Positions 16,530 to 25,947 are shown, counted from the first letter of the stretch. The stretch: DNA of 64,000 nt from Sphingomonas abietis (GCF_027625475.1 NZ_CP115174.1:3814501-3878500), one strand, 5' to 3'. Notes: generated by a model from the sequence alone, not told the origin. A program made the numbers and translations.

Positions 16530-17699
16530 ATGGCGGGCGCGATTCAGATTTTCGAGGTCAAGACGACGGCGGACAAGAAGCGCTTCGTCGACGTCCAGTT
16601 CGCCCTCAACAAGCATGATCCCGCCTGGGTGCCGCCCTTGAAGATGGACGCGCTGGAACTGCTCACGCCGGGCAAGAATCCATGGTTCGAGCATGGCCAT
16701 GGCGACCTGTTCATCGCGGTGCGCGACGGCAAGGATGTCGGCCGCATCTCCGCCCATATCGACCATCTCTGGCTGGACATGCCGCCCGAGCAGGGCGGCG
16801 GCAAGGATATCGGCAATTGGGGCCTGTACGAGGCGACCGACAAGGACGTTTCCGACGCGCTGATCGCCCATGCCGAGGCCTGGCTCCGAAAGGAGGGCAT
16901 GAAGCGATCGGTCGGCCCGATCTCGATCTCGATCTGGGATGAACCCGGCCTGCTGATCAAGGGCCATGACCATTCCCCGACGGTGATGATGGGCCACCAT
17001 AATCCGCACTATGAAGCGTGGATCGAGGCCGCCGGCTACGGCAAGGTGAAGGATCTCAACACCTACGAAGTCGATATCACCAAGACCTTCCCGCCGCTGA
17101 TCGAGCGGATCGTCGCCTCCGGCGAACGCAATCCGCGGATCACCGTCCGCACGGTCAACAAGAAGAATTTCAAGGCCGAGGCCGCCCTGATCCTCTCGAT
17201 CCTCAATGATGCCTGGTCGGGCAATTGGGGCTTCCTGCCGATCACCGATTCGGAAATCCAATATGTCGGCAAGAAGCTGAAGCCGATCGTCTTCAACGAT
17301 CTGATCCGCATCGCCGAGGTGGAGGGCGAGCCGGTCGCCTTCATGATGACCTGGCCCGATCTCAACGAGATGCAGAAGGATCTCAACGGCAGCCTCTTTC
17401 CGTTCGGCGTGGTGAAGCTGCTGTGGCGGCTCAATGGCGGCTTCTCCGGCCGGCCGACGGTGAACACCGTGCGCGTGCCGCTGATGGGGGTGAAGAAGAA
17501 ATTGCAGGCGACCCGCCTGGCCTCCCAGCTCGCCTTCATGATGATCGAATATATCCGCTCGGATTCGGTCAAGCTGTTCGGCGCCACCCGCGCCGAAATC
17601 GGCTGGATCCTCGAGGACAATCAGGGAATGGTGTCGATCGCCGACGCGATCAACAGCCATAAGAACCGGGTCTACCGCATCTACACCAAGGATCTCTGA
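16530..17699 (+). CDS. GNAT-fold acyltransferase, probable bacterial ceramide synthase
   Basis: A 389-residue protein of the GNAT-type family that includes the Caulobacter ceramide synthase bCerS; homologues are often mislabelled as dATP pyrophosphohydrolase. Landmarks are WVPPLKMDALELL, TPGKNPWFEH, GRISAHIDHL, GPISISIWDEPGLLIKG, MGHHNPHYE, NDAWSGNWGFLP and GWILEDNQGM. By that relationship it would N-acylate a sphingoid base. The assignment rests on my recall of the family and on the locus, so the exact function is inferred. It has no signal peptide and is expected at the cytoplasmic face. The start has GGGAGA 7 bp upstream. Confidence 0.7.
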   Translation: MAGAIQIFEVKTTADKKRFVDVQFALNKHDPAWVPPLKMDALELLTPGKNPWFEHGHGDLFIAVRDGKDVGRISAHIDHLWLDMPPEQGGGKDIGNWGLYEATDKDVSDALIAHAEAWLRKEGMKRSVGPISISIWDEPGLLIKGHDHSPTVMMGHHNPHYEAWIEAAGYGKVKDLNTYEVDITKTFPPLIERIVASGERNPRITVRTVNKKNFKAEAALILSILNDAWSGNWGFLPITDSEIQYVGKKLKPIVFNDLIRIAEVEGEPVAFMMTWPDLNEMQKDLNGSLFPFGVVKLLWRLNGGFSGRPTVNTVRVPLMGVKKKLQATRLASQLAFMMIEYIRSDSVKLFGATRAEIGWILEDNQGMVSIADAINSHKNRVYRIYTKDL

Positions 17700-17705
17700 G
17701 CCGGA

Positions 17706-19580
17706 TTATTTGTCCAGGCTGTAGGCGGGGATCGTCGCGGCGATCGGATCGGTGCGCACCTGCACCGCGATCACCAGCCCCACCGCCACCAAGGCCCCCG
17801 CGATCACCAGCGCGGTGCGGGTGCCCTGCCCGATCTTCGCGAGCGGCCACACCGCCGCCGCGACGATCAGCAGGAAGGCCAGCATCACCGGCGCCATCGG
17901 CGCGCCGACGCCGAGAAAGGCGAGATGCGCGAGCGGGATCAGCGGCGCGACCACCAGCGCCAGCGCCAGCGCTGGGATGGCCGCTCCCCACGGCCGTTGG
18001 AAACCGGGATCGGTCCACGCCACGAGGCAGGCCGCCAAGGCGAGGATCAGCGCCGGCCAGGCGAAGATCCACGCGACCAGCGGTGCCCGGCCCTGCAACA
18101 GCAAGGCCACGAGCAACAGCATCGCGATCGCCCCGATCCAACCGTTCCACCGCGACACGCCCTCCACCGGAGCCAGCCAGCCGGCCAGCATCCCCATGAC
18201 CGCCATCGCCACGATCACGAGATGGGGGCCGCCGAGCTTCCAGCCGGCCACGCCCAACAGCGCACCGGGGAGCAATCCCCATGCGCGGTAGGGGAAGCGC
18301 CGCAGCGTCAGCCAGCCGATCAACGTGGTCAGGCAGGCCAGCACGGCCTGCATCTCCAGCCGCGGCAACGCCGCGAGCCGATCATAATAATTGGGATGCG
18401 CAGCGCTGCCCGAGACGAGATTGAGCACGAGCAGCAGCAACAGCCCATGGGCGATCAGCCACAGGAAGGCGCCGATACCCCCGCCGATGCCGCGCAATGC
18501 GAACCCCGCGTGCCGACGGAGACCCAGCACCGCCGCCGCCAGGGCCAGCCCGGCCGCCAGCACGATCAGCCACCCCGCCGCCGGGCTGTAGATCAGCAGA
18601 TGATGGCCCGCGACATCGAAGAACACGGCGTCGCGCGTCGCGGCCGGCAACATTCTGGCGGTCGCCAGCGCCGATGCCAGATCGAGCGCCTGATCGCCCA
18701 TATCCTGCAACGCGCGCGGATCGAGCCGATCGGCGGTGGCGCGCGGTGAATGATAATATTCCGGCCGCCCCATGATGGCGAAGTTGAACCCGGGAAGGCC
18801 CTGCTCGCGGATCGGCGTGAAATCGGTGTCGTTGGGCATCAGCCGATAGGCCAGCACCGACATCGCATTGGCGACGGGATGGCGCACGGCCTGCCCGAAC
18901 AGCGCCATCATCGCGCCATTGCCATTGCCGGTCTCGAACATCGTCGCGCGACCGCCGGCCCCCCGCGCCTCGAGGTTGATGACGACCCCGACATGCCGGG
19001 CGACTCCGTCGCTCGGCCAGAAGGCGCGTGCGCCCGAAAGCCCGATCTCCTCGCCATCGGTGAACAGCACGACGATGTCGCGCGTCGGCGTCCCCTGCGC
19101 CCGGATCGCGCGCAGGATTTCGAGGATCGCGGCGACGCCGACGCTGTCGTCGCCGCCGCCCGGCGATCCCCACACCGTATCCATATGCGCCATCAGCGCG
19201 ACGGCCGGCCTAGTCCGGTCCCGGCCCGGCAGTACGCCGACGATATCGGCCATCTCGCTTGCCCGGCTGGCCTGCGGATTCCAGCGATGCAGCGTCGCGA
19301 AGCCTTCGGGATCGATCAGGTAGCGGCGTTCCTCGGGCACGATGCCGATCGCCCGCAGGCGCTTCTCCAGATAGGCGTGGACCCGCTCGCTGTCGGCACT
19401 GGCGGTCGGGTGCGGGCGCATCGCGAGCGCGTGGATGTCGGGCAGCGCGCGCTCTGCCGAAAAGGCGGTCGCCGGCGCCGATGCGGGGACGACCGGTGGC
19501 GGCGTGGCCGCCCGCACCCCGATCCAGAGCGACACGACAATGGCGATCAGCAGACAGGCGATCCGCACGGGATGGCTCAT
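17706..19580 (-). CDS. M28 family zinc peptidase with C-terminal membrane domain
   Basis: A 624-residue membrane aminopeptidase resembling the ER-aminopeptidase/Fxna group. After an N-terminal signal anchor comes the M28 catalytic domain (about residues 60-310). Zinc ligands are visible in AHMDTVWG, GGGDDSVG, TDGEEIGLSG, PNDTDFTP and YYHSPRATADRL. The remaining half has about eight hydrophobic helices. The peptidase domain would lie in the periplasm. It runs convergent to the ceramide-synthase-like gene, with only 6 bp between stops. Confidence 0.88.
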   Translation of the reverse strand: MSHPVRIACLLIAIVVSLWIGVRAATPPPVVPASAPATAFSAERALPDIHALAMRPHPTASADSERVHAYLEKRLRAIGIVPEERRYLIDPEGFATLHRWNPQASRASEMADIVGVLPGRDRTRPAVALMAHMDTVWGSPGGGDDSVGVAAILEILRAIRAQGTPTRDIVVLFTDGEEIGLSGARAFWPSDGVARHVGVVINLEARGAGGRATMFETGNGNGAMMALFGQAVRHPVANAMSVLAYRLMPNDTDFTPIREQGLPGFNFAIMGRPEYYHSPRATADRLDPRALQDMGDQALDLASALATARMLPAATRDAVFFDVAGHHLLIYSPAAGWLIVLAAGLALAAAVLGLRRHAGFALRGIGGGIGAFLWLIAHGLLLLLVLNLVSGSAAHPNYYDRLAALPRLEMQAVLACLTTLIGWLTLRRFPYRAWGLLPGALLGVAGWKLGGPHLVIVAMAVMGMLAGWLAPVEGVSRWNGWIGAIAMLLLVALLLQGRAPLVAWIFAWPALILALAACLVAWTDPGFQRPWGAAIPALALALVVAPLIPLAHLAFLGVGAPMAPVMLAFLLIVAAAVWPLAKIGQGTRTALVIAGALVAVGLVIAVQVRTDPIAATIPAYSLDK

Positions 19581-19627
19581 GCCGTCGAGGGGCGTCCTGT
19601 CGCCAAGCCGCGCGTCGCGTTCGATCG

Positions 19628-20401
19628 TCAGCGCAACTCTACCCAGGTCGGGGCGTGATCCGACGCCTTTTCGCGGCCGCGCACCGCCTTGTCGACATCG
19701 GCATGGATCAGCCGGTCGGCCGCCTGCGGGCTGAGCAGAAGGTGATCGATGCGGAAGCCCGCGTCGCGCGCCCAGGCGCCGGCCTGGTAATCCCAGAAGG
19801 TGTAGAGCTTCTCCGGTTCCGGGTGACAGGCGCGGATCGCATCGGTCCAGCCTTGGAACAGCAGCCCGCGGAAGGCAGCACGGCTCTCCGGCTGCATCAG
19901 CGCATCGTCCTGCATCGCGCGCACCGAGAAGGTATCGATGTCGGCGGGAATGACGTTGTAGTCGCCGGCGAGGACCACTGGCTTCTCCTCGGCCAGCAAC
20001 GCGCGCGCGCGCTCCGCCAGACGGGCCATCCAGGCGAGCTTATAGTCGAATTTCGGGCCGGGCTGCGGGTTGCCGTTGGGCAGGTAGAGCGAGGCGATGA
20101 CGATGCCCGCCACCTCGACCTCGATATAGCGGCTCTGCACATCCTCCGGATCGCCCGCCAGGCCCCGCTGGCGTTCGACGGGCTCGGCACCCCTGGCCAG
20201 GACCGCGACACCGTTGAAGCCCTTCTGGCCGTGCCAGGCGACGCCATAGCCGGCATCCTCGAGCGCCTTGAGCGGGAACTTCTCGCCCTCCGCCTTCAGT
20301 TCCTGGAGGCAGGCGACGTCGGGCCTGGTTTCATCGAGCCATTCGAGCAGGCGTGGCAGGCGGGCGTTGATACCGTTGACGTTGTAGGTGGCAATCCTCA
20401 T
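19628..20401 (-). CDS. xth: exodeoxyribonuclease III
   Basis: Apurinic/apyrimidinic endonuclease and 3'-5' exonuclease of base excision repair, 257 residues. The motifs are MRIATYNVNGINARLPRL (metal-binding Asn), CLQELKAEG (Glu), LAGDYNVIP, and the C-terminal YTFWDYQAGAWARDAGFRID and SDHAPTWVEL (catalytic Asp-His). Length and start are normal for the family. Confidence 0.93.
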   Translation of the reverse strand: MRIATYNVNGINARLPRLLEWLDETRPDVACLQELKAEGEKFPLKALEDAGYGVAWHGQKGFNGVAVLARGAEPVERQRGLAGDPEDVQSRYIEVEVAGIVIASLYLPNGNPQPGPKFDYKLAWMARLAERARALLAEEKPVVLAGDYNVIPADIDTFSVRAMQDDALMQPESRAAFRGLLFQGWTDAIRACHPEPEKLYTFWDYQAGAWARDAGFRIDHLLLSPQAADRLIHADVDKAVRGREKASDHAPTWVELR

Positions 20402-20439
20402 CGCTCGGTCTTAACCGGCTCACCCCCGCTCCGAAAGGG

Positions 20440-20775
20440 TCAGATCGAGAAGCTCGATCCGCAGCCGCAGCCCGAAGCCGCCTGCGGGTTCTCGACCCGG
20501 AACGCGGCACCGCCCAGCGACTCGACATAATCGACCATCGCGCCGCGCACGAGATCGAGACTGACAGAATCCACCACCAGCGTCACGCCGTCGCGGATCG
20601 TGGTCACATCGTCGTCGCCGACCGCATCGGCCAGCCCGAAGACATATTGGAAACCGGCGCAACCGCCGCCGTCCACGGACAGGCGCAGCATCGCCGGTTT
20701 GCCGGTCTTGGTCGCGATGGCGGAGACGCGCGCGGCGGCGGCGGGCGAGATGTCGATGTCGGAAGCTTCGCTCAT
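20440..20775 (-). CDS. erpA: A-type iron-sulfur carrier (ErpA/IscA-like)
   Basis: A 111-residue HesB/IscA-type carrier that delivers Fe-S clusters to apoproteins. The three conserved cysteines are present, one in GGGCAGFQY and two in GCGCGSSF at the C terminus. The start at 20775 (MSEASDIDI) gives the normal length; an upstream in-frame ATG would add 29 unlikely residues. ErpA is named rather than IscA because the gene stands alone, outside a suf/isc operon, but the two cannot be separated with certainty. Confidence 0.85.
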   Translation of the reverse strand: MSEASDIDISPAAAARVSAIATKTGKPAMLRLSVDGGGCAGFQYVFGLADAVGDDDVTTIRDGVTLVVDSVSLDLVRGAMVDYVESLGGAAFRVENPQAASGCGCGSSFSI

Positions 20776-20806
20776 GGTGCGAAGATAGGCACGCCGGAGC
20801 GCCGGA

Positions 20807-21619
20807 TCAATCGGCGGCGTCAGGATCTTCCGGGCCGCCCATCGCCACCGCCTGGCCGGCATGGATCGGCATCGTGCGATCCTGCAACGCCGTCATATAG
20901 TCGGCGGTCTGGAGAAAGGGCATCGGGTTGACGGCGCGGCCATCGATGCGGACTTCATAATGCAGGTGGCTGCCGGTCGAACGGCCGGTCGAACCGACCA
21001 GCGCGATCAGATCGCCGCGATGCACGCGCTGGCCGTCATGCACCAGGATCTGCGAGAGATGGCCGTAGCGGGTCTCCAGACCCTTGCCATGCTCCAGCTG
21101 CACGAGATTGCCATAGCCGCCATAGGTGCGCTCGGCGCGGCCGACGATCCCGTCCGCCGTCGCGTAGACGGGCGTGCCGGTCGGCGCGGCCATGTCGAGG
21201 CCGGGGTGCATTTCGCCGCCATGGCCACCGAACGGATTGCCGCGCACGCCGAAGCCCGAGGTGTAGCGGAACTGCTGGACCGGCTTCTGCGACGGCACCG
21301 CGACGATGCCGCCATGCGGCACGGCATCCATCTTCTTCCACCCATCGAACAGCGAGCGGAACATCGGGTCTGCCTTGTTGGCGAGGCCGGTGTTGGACAC
21401 CGCATCGAACGCGCCGACCGAAGCGGTCGCCGTCACGGCAGCGGCATCGGTGGCAGCGGCGGGGCTGGCGGCGATCATGCCGGCAGCGAGCAGCGCGGCG
21501 GCGGAAATCTTGTGGATCGGGAACCGAACGATCTCGGCGGCGTTCAACAATCGGCTGGAAAACAAGCTCACGATTTTCTTCCACCTTGCACGCGCCACGG
21601 GGCTGGAGACAGGCTCCAT
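20807..21619 (-). CDS. M23 (LytM-type) metallopeptidase
   Basis: A 270-residue peptidoglycan endopeptidase family protein. A membrane-targeting hydrophobic stretch lies at about residues 38-57. The M23 domain (about 115-240) has SGFGVRGNPFGGHGGEMHPGLDMA with zinc ligands His and Asp, RYGHLSQI, and GSHLHYEVRIDG with the final HxH. With these intact it is likely an active D,D-endopeptidase in the periplasm, or an activator of amidases. The N-terminal start is uncertain because it precedes the hydrophobic segment by 37 residues. Confidence 0.88.
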   Translation of the reverse strand: MEPVSSPVARARWKKIVSLFSSRLLNAAEIVRFPIHKISAAALLAAGMIAASPAAATDAAAVTATASVGAFDAVSNTGLANKADPMFRSLFDGWKKMDAVPHGGIVAVPSQKPVQQFRYTSGFGVRGNPFGGHGGEMHPGLDMAAPTGTPVYATADGIVGRAERTYGGYGNLVQLEHGKGLETRYGHLSQILVHDGQRVHRGDLIALVGSTGRSTGSHLHYEVRIDGRAVNPMPFLQTADYMTALQDRTMPIHAGQAVAMGGPEDPDAAD

Positions 21620-21687
21620 CCGCAGATTTTCGGGTTTGCCGATCGTGGAATTGCCCCTCCGCTCTCGACCAGGACGGTGTGGCCTGA

Positions 21688-22533
21688 TCAGGTTAACGTC
21701 GCAAGAGTCCCGTAATAGTCCAGCGTCAAACCGGCCTGAGCGCGCGCTGAATCGTTAAAGGGCGGCTTCACCACCCCCGAGAAATGGCGGGAAATCAACG
21801 ATCGCCACAGTTCGGCCGGCACCAGCCGGTCGTTGACGCAGCAGGATTCGAACCATTTCGTCCCGATCGCGACATGCCGGATCTCGTCATGGTAGATGCG
21901 GGTGAGGATGCGCGCGGAATGCCCGTCGCCCGCCGCTTCGAAGCGCGCGACGGTCGCCGGCGTCACGTCGAGGCCGCGTGCCTCCAGCGCCATCGGGACC
22001 ACCGCGAGCCGGGCAATGCGGTCATGCCGCGTCTTGCCCGCCGCCTCCCACAGCCCGTCATGCGCGGGCAGCGCGCCATAATGCGCGCCCGCCTTTTTCA
22101 GCCGCCGGTCGAGCAACGCGAAATGCATCGCCTCGTCGGCGCCGACCGAGAGCCAGTCGTCGACGAAGCGGCGCGGCATCCCCTCGCCGAACCGCCCGGC
22201 GCAATCGAAGGCGAGATCGATCGCGACATATTCGATGTGCGCGAAGGCATGCAGCATCGCGATCCGCGAACGTTCCGATCCGGCGCGACCGCGCTTGGGC
22301 ATCCGGTTCGGCGGCAGCAGTGCGAGGTCGGCGGGGCGCGGCGGATCGTCGGGCATGGCCACGTCGAACAGGAAAGCCAGGCGCCCCTGCTGCCAGGCCC
22401 GTTGCGCGGCACGCGCGGCGAACGCCTTCTCGATCGGGTCGGCCGTCAGCAGCACCGCACGGCAGGCCTGTGCGATCGAGGTCGCCGATGCGACGCCCTC
22501 GCGCCCGATCCGCATCTCTTCGGACACGCTCAT
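21688..22533 (-). CDS. DUF455 ferritin-like protein
   Basis: A 281-residue DUF455 protein with a predicted four-helix ferritin-like di-iron fold. Metal-ligand-like motifs are HIEYVAIDLAFD, GADEAMHFALLDRRL and YHDEIRHVAIGTKWF, that is, paired ExxH-type ligands. The enzymatic role of the family is not established. The ATG at 22533 overlaps the bcp stop (ATGA), so it is translated with bcp. An in-frame extension through bcp to 23085 is rejected. Confidence 0.85.
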   Translation of the reverse strand: MSVSEEMRIGREGVASATSIAQACRAVLLTADPIEKAFAARAAQRAWQQGRLAFLFDVAMPDDPPRPADLALLPPNRMPKRGRAGSERSRIAMLHAFAHIEYVAIDLAFDCAGRFGEGMPRRFVDDWLSVGADEAMHFALLDRRLKKAGAHYGALPAHDGLWEAAGKTRHDRIARLAVVPMALEARGLDVTPATVARFEAAGDGHSARILTRIYHDEIRHVAIGTKWFESCCVNDRLVPAELWRSLISRHFSGVVKPPFNDSARAQAGLTLDYYGTLATLT

Positions 22534-23012
22534 CCCTGCGGCAGCGCCTCGGCGGCGGCGAGCACCTGCTCGGCATGGCCCGGCACCTTCACCTTGCGCC
22601 AGATTTTGGCGATCCGCCCGTCCCTGTCGATCAGGAACGTCGCCCGATCGATGCCCATATACTGGCGGCCATAGAGGCTCTTCTCGATCCAGGTGCCGAA
22701 CGCCTCGCACACCGACCCGTCCTCGTCGCTGGCGAGATCGATGGTCAGGCCGTGCTTCGCGGCGAACTTGCCATGCTTGGCGGGCGTGTCCTTGGAAACG
22801 CCGATCACCCCGATATCCGCCGCGTCGAACGCCGGCTTGAGCGAGGAGAAATCCTGCGCCTCGCGGGTGCAGCCGGGGGTATCGTCCTTGGGGTAGAAAT
22901 AGAGCACCAGCGGCCGCCCGCGGGTCTGAGAAAGGGTCAGCGTGCCCCCGTCCGGCGTGGTGAGCGTCACGTCCGGCGCGATGTCGCCGATATCGGGTCC
23001 GCTTGCCATCAT
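22530..23012 (-). CDS. bcp: thioredoxin-dependent peroxiredoxin Bcp
   Basis: A peroxiredoxin Q type enzyme of about 160 residues that reduces hydroperoxides. The peroxidatic cysteine is in YFYPKDDTPGCTREAQDF, the family signature; FLIDRDGRIAKIWRKVKVPGHA lies near the C terminus. Two ATG codons stand back to back (23012 and 23009); AGGAG spacing slightly favours the second. The first overlaps the glnE stop, so glnE, bcp and the DUF455 gene form one coupled leftward unit. Confidence 0.93.
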   Translation of the reverse strand: MMASGPDIGDIAPDVTLTTPDGGTLTLSQTRGRPLVLYFYPKDDTPGCTREAQDFSSLKPAFDAADIGVIGVSKDTPAKHGKFAAKHGLTIDLASDEDGSVCEAFGTWIEKSLYGRQYMGIDRATFLIDRDGRIAKIWRKVKVPGHAEQVLAAAEALPQG

Positions 23013-25705
23013 CTCTCTCCTGCCTGTGCGACGATCCCGGCCCATGCCAGGCGGACGCTCTGCCGCGCTTCCTCCAGCGCCGCAAGCAGCGCCGGCCAGT
23101 CCGCCATGCCGCACGCGCGGACCAGGGCGTCGCGCGCGGCCGGGCTCGGCTGCTCGGCGCGCGGGCTGATCAGGCGGAGCGCGACCAGCAGGCGGGTGAG
23201 CAGATCATGCGCCGCCATCGATCGGTGCGGCAGCAGCCCGGCCGAGACCAGCGCGCCGATCGCCTCGGGCAGGCGCGGATCGAAGCCGGCCCGGTAACGC
23301 AACTGGGTGACATGGACCACGAACTCCAGATCGATCAGCCCGCCATCCATCAGCTTGACGTCGAGCGGCCCGATCGGCGGCTTGTGGCGGGCGATGTCAC
23401 CGCGCATCTTCACCGCATCGGCGAGCAGCGCCGGGATGTCGCGCGGCGCCGCCAGCGTATCGCCGATGATCGTCTCCAGCGCCGCCCGCCCCGCCGCCGA
23501 TCCGAACACGACGCGCGCGCGGGCCAGCGCCATATGCTCCCAGGTCCAGGCCCCCTCGCGCTGGTAGCGGGCAAAGCTGTCGAGGCTGACCGCGAGCAGG
23601 CCCTGATGGCCCGACGGCCGCAGCCGGGTATCGATGTCGTAGAGCGGCCCCGCCGCCGTCGGCACCGACAGGGCGGCGGTGATCCGCTGCGCCAGCCGAT
23701 TGAAATAATGGGTCGCGCCCAGCGGCTTCGGCCCATCCGATTCGGCCAAGTGATCGCCGGTGAACAGGTAGACGAGGTCGAGATCGGAGGCATGGGTCAG
23801 CGCCGCGCCGCCGAACCGGCCGAGCGCGAGGATCAGCAATTCGCCCTCGGGGATGCGGCCATGGGCCTGCTCGAACGCCTGCACGGTCGCCGCCGCCAAC
23901 GCCTCCAGCGCACCCTCGGCGATGCGCGCATAGCCGCCTGCCACCGCCAGCGGATCGCGCGCGCCCGAGACGATCTGCACCCCTTCGGCAAAGCGCAACT
24001 CGCCCACCTCGCGGCGGACGCGATCCAGCAGCGACTGATAATCCTCGTCGCCCGTGCCGCCGAACCGCCGTGCCAGCGCCGCCACGTCCGGCGGCGCATC
24101 GAGCGCGCTCGCATCGATCAGCCCGTCGATTAGCTCCGGCCGGCGCCCCAGCATGTCGGCGAGCGTCGGCGCCAGGCTCAGCACATCGCCGACCAGCGCC
24201 GCCAGCGACGGCCGCGCCTCCAGCAGCCGGAACAGGTTGATCGCACTGGGCAGGCGCGCGACGACGTCATCGAAGCGGTTGAACGCCACCGCCGGATCGG
24301 GCGCACGCCCCAGCGCCGCCACGAGATGCGGCAGCACCGCCTCCAGCGCATCCTGCGCCGCCGGAGAGCGCAGGGCGCGGGCACCGCCGCCGCGCCACCC
24401 GATGATGCGCTGGGCGATCGCGCCGGCATCGGCGAAGCCCGCCTCGCCCAGCACCGCGACGAGCGCATCGCGATCCTGCGGCAGGCGGCCATCCTCCGGC
24501 GGATCGAGCGCATCGTAGAGCGCACCGACCATCTCGACATGCGGGCGCAGCGCATCGAGCAGCGCCGCGCCATCCGCCCGGTCGTCAAGCCGCGCCACAT
24601 TGTCGAGCGCCGCCGGATCGCGCGGCAGGCTGTGGGTCTGCTGGTCCTCGACCATCTGGAGCCGATGCTCGATCGTGCGATACAGCCGATACGCCTCGCT
24701 TAATGCCGCGGCCTCCCCCGGGGCGATCAGCCCTGCCGCTTGCAGCGCCGCCAGCGCATCGAGCGTGGCCGGCACGCGCAGCGCCGGATCGCGCCCGCCA
24801 TGGATCAACTGGTGGATCTGCGCGAAGAATTCGATCTCGCGGATGCCGCCACGGCCACGCTTGAGATCATAGCCCAGGCCGAAACGCTGCCCGGCCTCGT
24901 AATGACCGCGAATCCGGCGCGAGAGCGCGCGGATTTCGCGCAGCGCGCCGAAATCGAGTGCCCGGCGCCAGACGAACGGACGAATCTCGGCCAGGAAGCG
25001 CTCGCCGAGCGCGATGTCGCCCGATGCCGCGCGCGCGCGGATGAAGGCCGCGCGTTCCCACGGCAGCGCGCTCGATTCATAATAGCTGATCGCCGCCGAC
25101 ACCGGCAGCGCCAGCGGTGTCGCCTCGGGCGACGGCCGGAGCCGCAGATCGATGCGGAAGACATAGCCGTCGCCATCGATCGCCTGCATGATCTCGACCA
25201 CCCGGCGCGCGATCCGCACCGCCGCCTCGACCGGCTCCTCGCGGGGCCGTCGCGGCAGGGTCTCGGGATCGAACAGCAGGATCGGATCGATATCGGAGGA
25301 ATAGTTGAGCTCGCGGCTGCCCTGCTTGCCGAGCGCCAGCGCCACGAAGCCGGCCGGTACAGCCTCGGGCGTCCGCTCGCGGATCGCCGCTTCGATCGCG
25401 CGACCAAGCGCATCGTCCGCGAAACGGGACAGTCGCCGCGTCACCTCCTCCAGCCCCATCGCGCCGGACAGATCGCCCACCGCCACGGCCAGCGCCAGCC
25501 GCCGCTTCTCGGCCCGCAACTGGGCCGCGACAGTGGCGCCTTCGGGCAGCGGCTCGTCGCAGGATGCCAGCGCCGCGGCGATATCGCCCGCGTCGAGCGC
25601 CGCCGCGACGGCGGTTTCACGAGCGGCGAGCCGACGCAGATAGGGGGCATAGGCCCGCGCCCGCCCAAGCGCCGCCGCAACGGCCGTGGCCTCCAGGCCG
25701 CTCAT
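23009..25705 (-). CDS. glnE: glutamine synthetase adenylyltransferase/deadenylase
   Basis: An 898-residue bifunctional enzyme that attaches and removes AMP on glutamine synthetase, tuning ammonia assimilation. It has two nucleotidyltransferase domains in tandem. The first has LGKQGSRELNYSSDIDPILLF (about residue 165), and the second has LALGRFGGAALTHASDLDLVYLF (about 635); each shows the G-S/G ... DxD pattern. A helical linker lies between them. Somewhat short compared with enterobacterial GlnE (about 946), as is common in alphaproteobacteria. Confidence 0.95.
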   Translation of the reverse strand: MSGLEATAVAAALGRARAYAPYLRRLAARETAVAAALDAGDIAAALASCDEPLPEGATVAAQLRAEKRRLALAVAVGDLSGAMGLEEVTRRLSRFADDALGRAIEAAIRERTPEAVPAGFVALALGKQGSRELNYSSDIDPILLFDPETLPRRPREEPVEAAVRIARRVVEIMQAIDGDGYVFRIDLRLRPSPEATPLALPVSAAISYYESSALPWERAAFIRARAASGDIALGERFLAEIRPFVWRRALDFGALREIRALSRRIRGHYEAGQRFGLGYDLKRGRGGIREIEFFAQIHQLIHGGRDPALRVPATLDALAALQAAGLIAPGEAAALSEAYRLYRTIEHRLQMVEDQQTHSLPRDPAALDNVARLDDRADGAALLDALRPHVEMVGALYDALDPPEDGRLPQDRDALVAVLGEAGFADAGAIAQRIIGWRGGGARALRSPAAQDALEAVLPHLVAALGRAPDPAVAFNRFDDVVARLPSAINLFRLLEARPSLAALVGDVLSLAPTLADMLGRRPELIDGLIDASALDAPPDVAALARRFGGTGDEDYQSLLDRVRREVGELRFAEGVQIVSGARDPLAVAGGYARIAEGALEALAAATVQAFEQAHGRIPEGELLILALGRFGGAALTHASDLDLVYLFTGDHLAESDGPKPLGATHYFNRLAQRITAALSVPTAAGPLYDIDTRLRPSGHQGLLAVSLDSFARYQREGAWTWEHMALARARVVFGSAAGRAALETIIGDTLAAPRDIPALLADAVKMRGDIARHKPPIGPLDVKLMDGGLIDLEFVVHVTQLRYRAGFDPRLPEAIGALVSAGLLPHRSMAAHDLLTRLLVALRLISPRAEQPSPAARDALVRACGMADWPALLAALEEARQSVRLAWAGIVAQAGER

Positions 25706-25770
25706 GTGAATCGGTGGCCGGTCTGCTCGATCGCGCGCAACCCCCGGGAGAGTCCCGCGTTATTCACTTC

Positions 25771-25947
25771 ATGGTCACGCAAGGCTGGAAATCCCTGACA
25801 GACGTCGCACCGCCCCAGGATGGGCGTCTGCGCATCGTGTCGCCCCCGATCGAGCATCTCGGCGTGCGCAACGCTCTGCGCGGCGCTTTCCCCTGCAGCG
25901 ACGCCCCGCCAACCGATTTCGACAGGCTGCTCGCCAAGCTCCGTTGA
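25771..25947 (+). CDS. 58-residue protein with a NepR-like C terminus
   Basis: Starts MVTQGWKSLTDVAPPQDG and ends ALRGAFPCSDAPPTDFDRLLAKLR. The tail lines up with the nepR product of this window (ALRSVYAKTVSEDVPSELLDLLGKL): ALR, an aromatic residue, then P-[ST]-[ED]-x3-LL-[GA]-KL, with one two-residue gap. NepR proteins bind EcfG and phosphorylated PhyR through this region. The gene lies between glnE and ecfG, convergent with ecfG. No strong ribosome-binding site is visible. An EcfG-like promoter match (GCAAC-N16-CGTT, 25737-25761) lies so close that the mRNA would be nearly leaderless. It may be a second anti-sigma factor; this is inference. Confidence 0.6.
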   Translation: MVTQGWKSLTDVAPPQDGRLRIVSPPIEHLGVRNALRGAFPCSDAPPTDFDRLLAKLR

